A stretch of DNA of 6,349 nt from Phycisphaeraceae bacterium (GTDB taxonomy: Bacteria; Planctomycetota; Phycisphaerae; Phycisphaerales; Phycisphaeraceae), in contig PUNN01000111.1 of the NCBI GenBank assembly GCA_003552605.1, forward strand, positions 1-6,349. Direction: 5' to 3'. The stretch's first letter is position 1, and every line of letters starts with the position of its first letter. Shown here piece by piece: positions 5,408 through 6,349 of the stretch. A program made the translations under genes and the position numbers. Below the pieces are notes generated by a model. That model did not search any database. It saw only the letters and a program-made list of their open reading frames with translations, and was not told the origin of the DNA.

Positions 5408-6349
5408 CTATGACGTGCGGGAGGCTGCGGCTGGTTCCTGCACCGGCGGCGGTGATTCGCGGAGCGGCCGAACGAGCAGTTTGCGCAGCACCGCGAGCAG
5501 GGTTTTCGGCGGATCGAGATAGTTTGACGGCGGCCGCCAGTAGACCGTGTGCGCATCGATGAGGCTCGCCCGGCCCGGTGCCTCGGCCAGCAGCGTTTCA
5601 AGCTGGCGCGGCTGCGGGGTCTTGAAGATCAGGTCCGGGCCGTCAAGCTTGAGACTGTCGATACCGAGTTGCCCCGCCGCGATGCGGATTTCGGTCAGGT
5701 CAAGCAGCATCTGCATCTGCGACGGCGGCTCACCGTAAGCCTGCCGGAAACTGGAAACGACCGCATCGTAGGCTTCGAACGTCATCGCCCGGCTGAGCTG
5801 GCGATAAGCTTCCATCCGGTAGCGCTCGTTGGGGATGTGGGAAGACTCGATCCGACCGCCCACCGGCAACTCGAGATGCGTGCGGCCCGGTTCGGGTGTG
5901 GTGTCCTGTCGAAGCCGTTTGGCCTCCTGCTCGAGCAGCGTGCAGTACATCTGGTAACCCACCGCCGCGATGTGACCGCTCTGCTCGCGGCCGAGCAGGT
6001 TGCCGGCACCGCGGATCTCGAGGTCGCGCATGGCGATCTTGAAGCCCGCCCCGAGCATGGCGTACTGCTCGATCGCCTTCAGCCGCCGTCGGGCGGTGTC
6101 GGTCACCGGCCGATCCACCGGCAGCAGCAGGTAGCAGTAGGCGCGATGCTTGTAACGGCCCACCCGGCCCCGGAGTTGGTGCAGGTCGGCAAGGCCGAAG
6201 CGGTCAGCATCGTTGATGATCATCGTGTTGGCAGTGGGAATGTCGATGCCCGATTCGATGATTGTCGTGCTGACAAGGATGTCGACCTTACGTCGCATGA
6301 AGCGCAGCATGACCTTCTCGAGCTCGCCGGCACTCATCTGCCCGTGACC
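5408..6349 (-). CDS. mfd: Transcription-repair coupling factor Mfd, C-terminal 313 residues (start lies beyond the right edge)
   Basis: The frame enters at the right edge in GHGQMSAGELEKVM and runs to a TAG at 5410-5408. Mfd is the ATP-dependent DNA translocase that removes RNA polymerase stalled at lesions and recruits UvrA for nucleotide excision repair. Counting from the edge, the second RecA-like translocase domain carries ILVSTTIIESGIDIPTANT (about 24-42), helicase motif VI LHQLRGRVGR (about 53-62) and YKHRAYCYLLLP. The translocation (TRG) region follows: GAGFKIAMRDLEIRGAGNLL, then REQSGHIAAVGYQMY. Then comes the D7 domain with IPNERYRMEAYRQLS and a 100-plus-residue C-terminal part ending in a Pro/Ala/Ser-rich tail. 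The segment matches the last quarter of the usual ~1100-1200-residue protein; UvrB-like and RNA-polymerase-binding domains lie outside the window. YKHRAY and GYQMY look planctomycete-like rather than proteobacterial. Convergent with the cold-shock gene, 229 nt apart. Confidence 0.97.
   Translation of the reverse strand, partial: GHGQMSAGELEKVMLRFMRRKVDILVSTTIIESGIDIPTANTMIINDADRFGLADLHQLRGRVGRYKHRAYCYLLLPVDRPVTDTARRRLKAIEQYAMLGAGFKIAMRDLEIRGAGNLLGREQSGHIAAVGYQMYCTLLEQEAKRLRQDTTPEPGRTHLELPVGGRIESSHIPNERYRMEAYRQLSRAMTFEAYDAVVSSFRQAYGEPPSQMQMLLDLTEIRIAAGQLGIDSLKLDGPDLIFKTPQPRQLETLLAEAPGRASLIDAHTVYWRPPSNYLDPPKTLLAVLRKLLVRPLRESPPPVQEPAAASRTS

Noticed and set aside
5210..5562. Small plus-strand frames between csp and mfd (5210-5413, 5233-5562)
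   Set aside because: No recognisable sequence features, and partial overlap with the conserved mfd 3' end.

Overview
The window is GC-rich chromosomal DNA, clearly bacterial, carrying five protein-coding genes. Two of them are cut by the window edges. I see no tRNA, rRNA, CRISPR array, insertion sequence or phage gene. The Mfd C-terminal part (motif GRVGRYKHRAYCYLLLP and the long D7 tail), together with a YpdA-like flavoprotein, a DUF418 membrane protein and a free-standing 5S-type carboxyltransferase, suggests a Planctomycetota bacterium, perhaps Phycisphaerae. That placement comes from remembered family resemblance and is only moderately secure.

Layout. Left part, minus strand: a YpdA-like NAD(P)H/FAD oxidoreductase (2450 to 1377) is followed after 131 nt by a DUF418/YeiB-like multi-pass membrane protein (1245 to the left edge). 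A 366-nt divergent intergenic region (2451-2816) with small direct and inverted repeats and a G8 run separates these from a plus-strand gene (2817-4367). That gene encodes the carboxyltransferase subunit of a biotin-dependent carboxylase or decarboxylase (pyruvate carboxylase subunit B / oxaloacetate decarboxylase alpha / transcarboxylase 5S type). It has no biotinyl domain of its own.

A 577-nt non-coding stretch (4368-4944) comes next. It holds terminator-like inverted repeats, two phased A-tracts just upstream of a good -35 box, a series of perfect hairpins, and a G-quadruplex motif. It leads into a small cold-shock-domain protein (4945-5178) with an excellent Shine-Dalgarno. The csp gene converges on mfd (transcription-repair coupling factor), whose last 313 codons fill the right end on the minus strand.

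The genes are functionally unrelated housekeeping or accessory functions and do not form an obvious pathway. The parts most worth a second look are the long structured leader of the cold-shock gene, the carboxyltransferase with an apparent insertion and no carrier domain, and the YpdA-like enzyme in which the cysteine of the family's GGGPCG motif is isoleucine. I found no convincing new multi-gene system.
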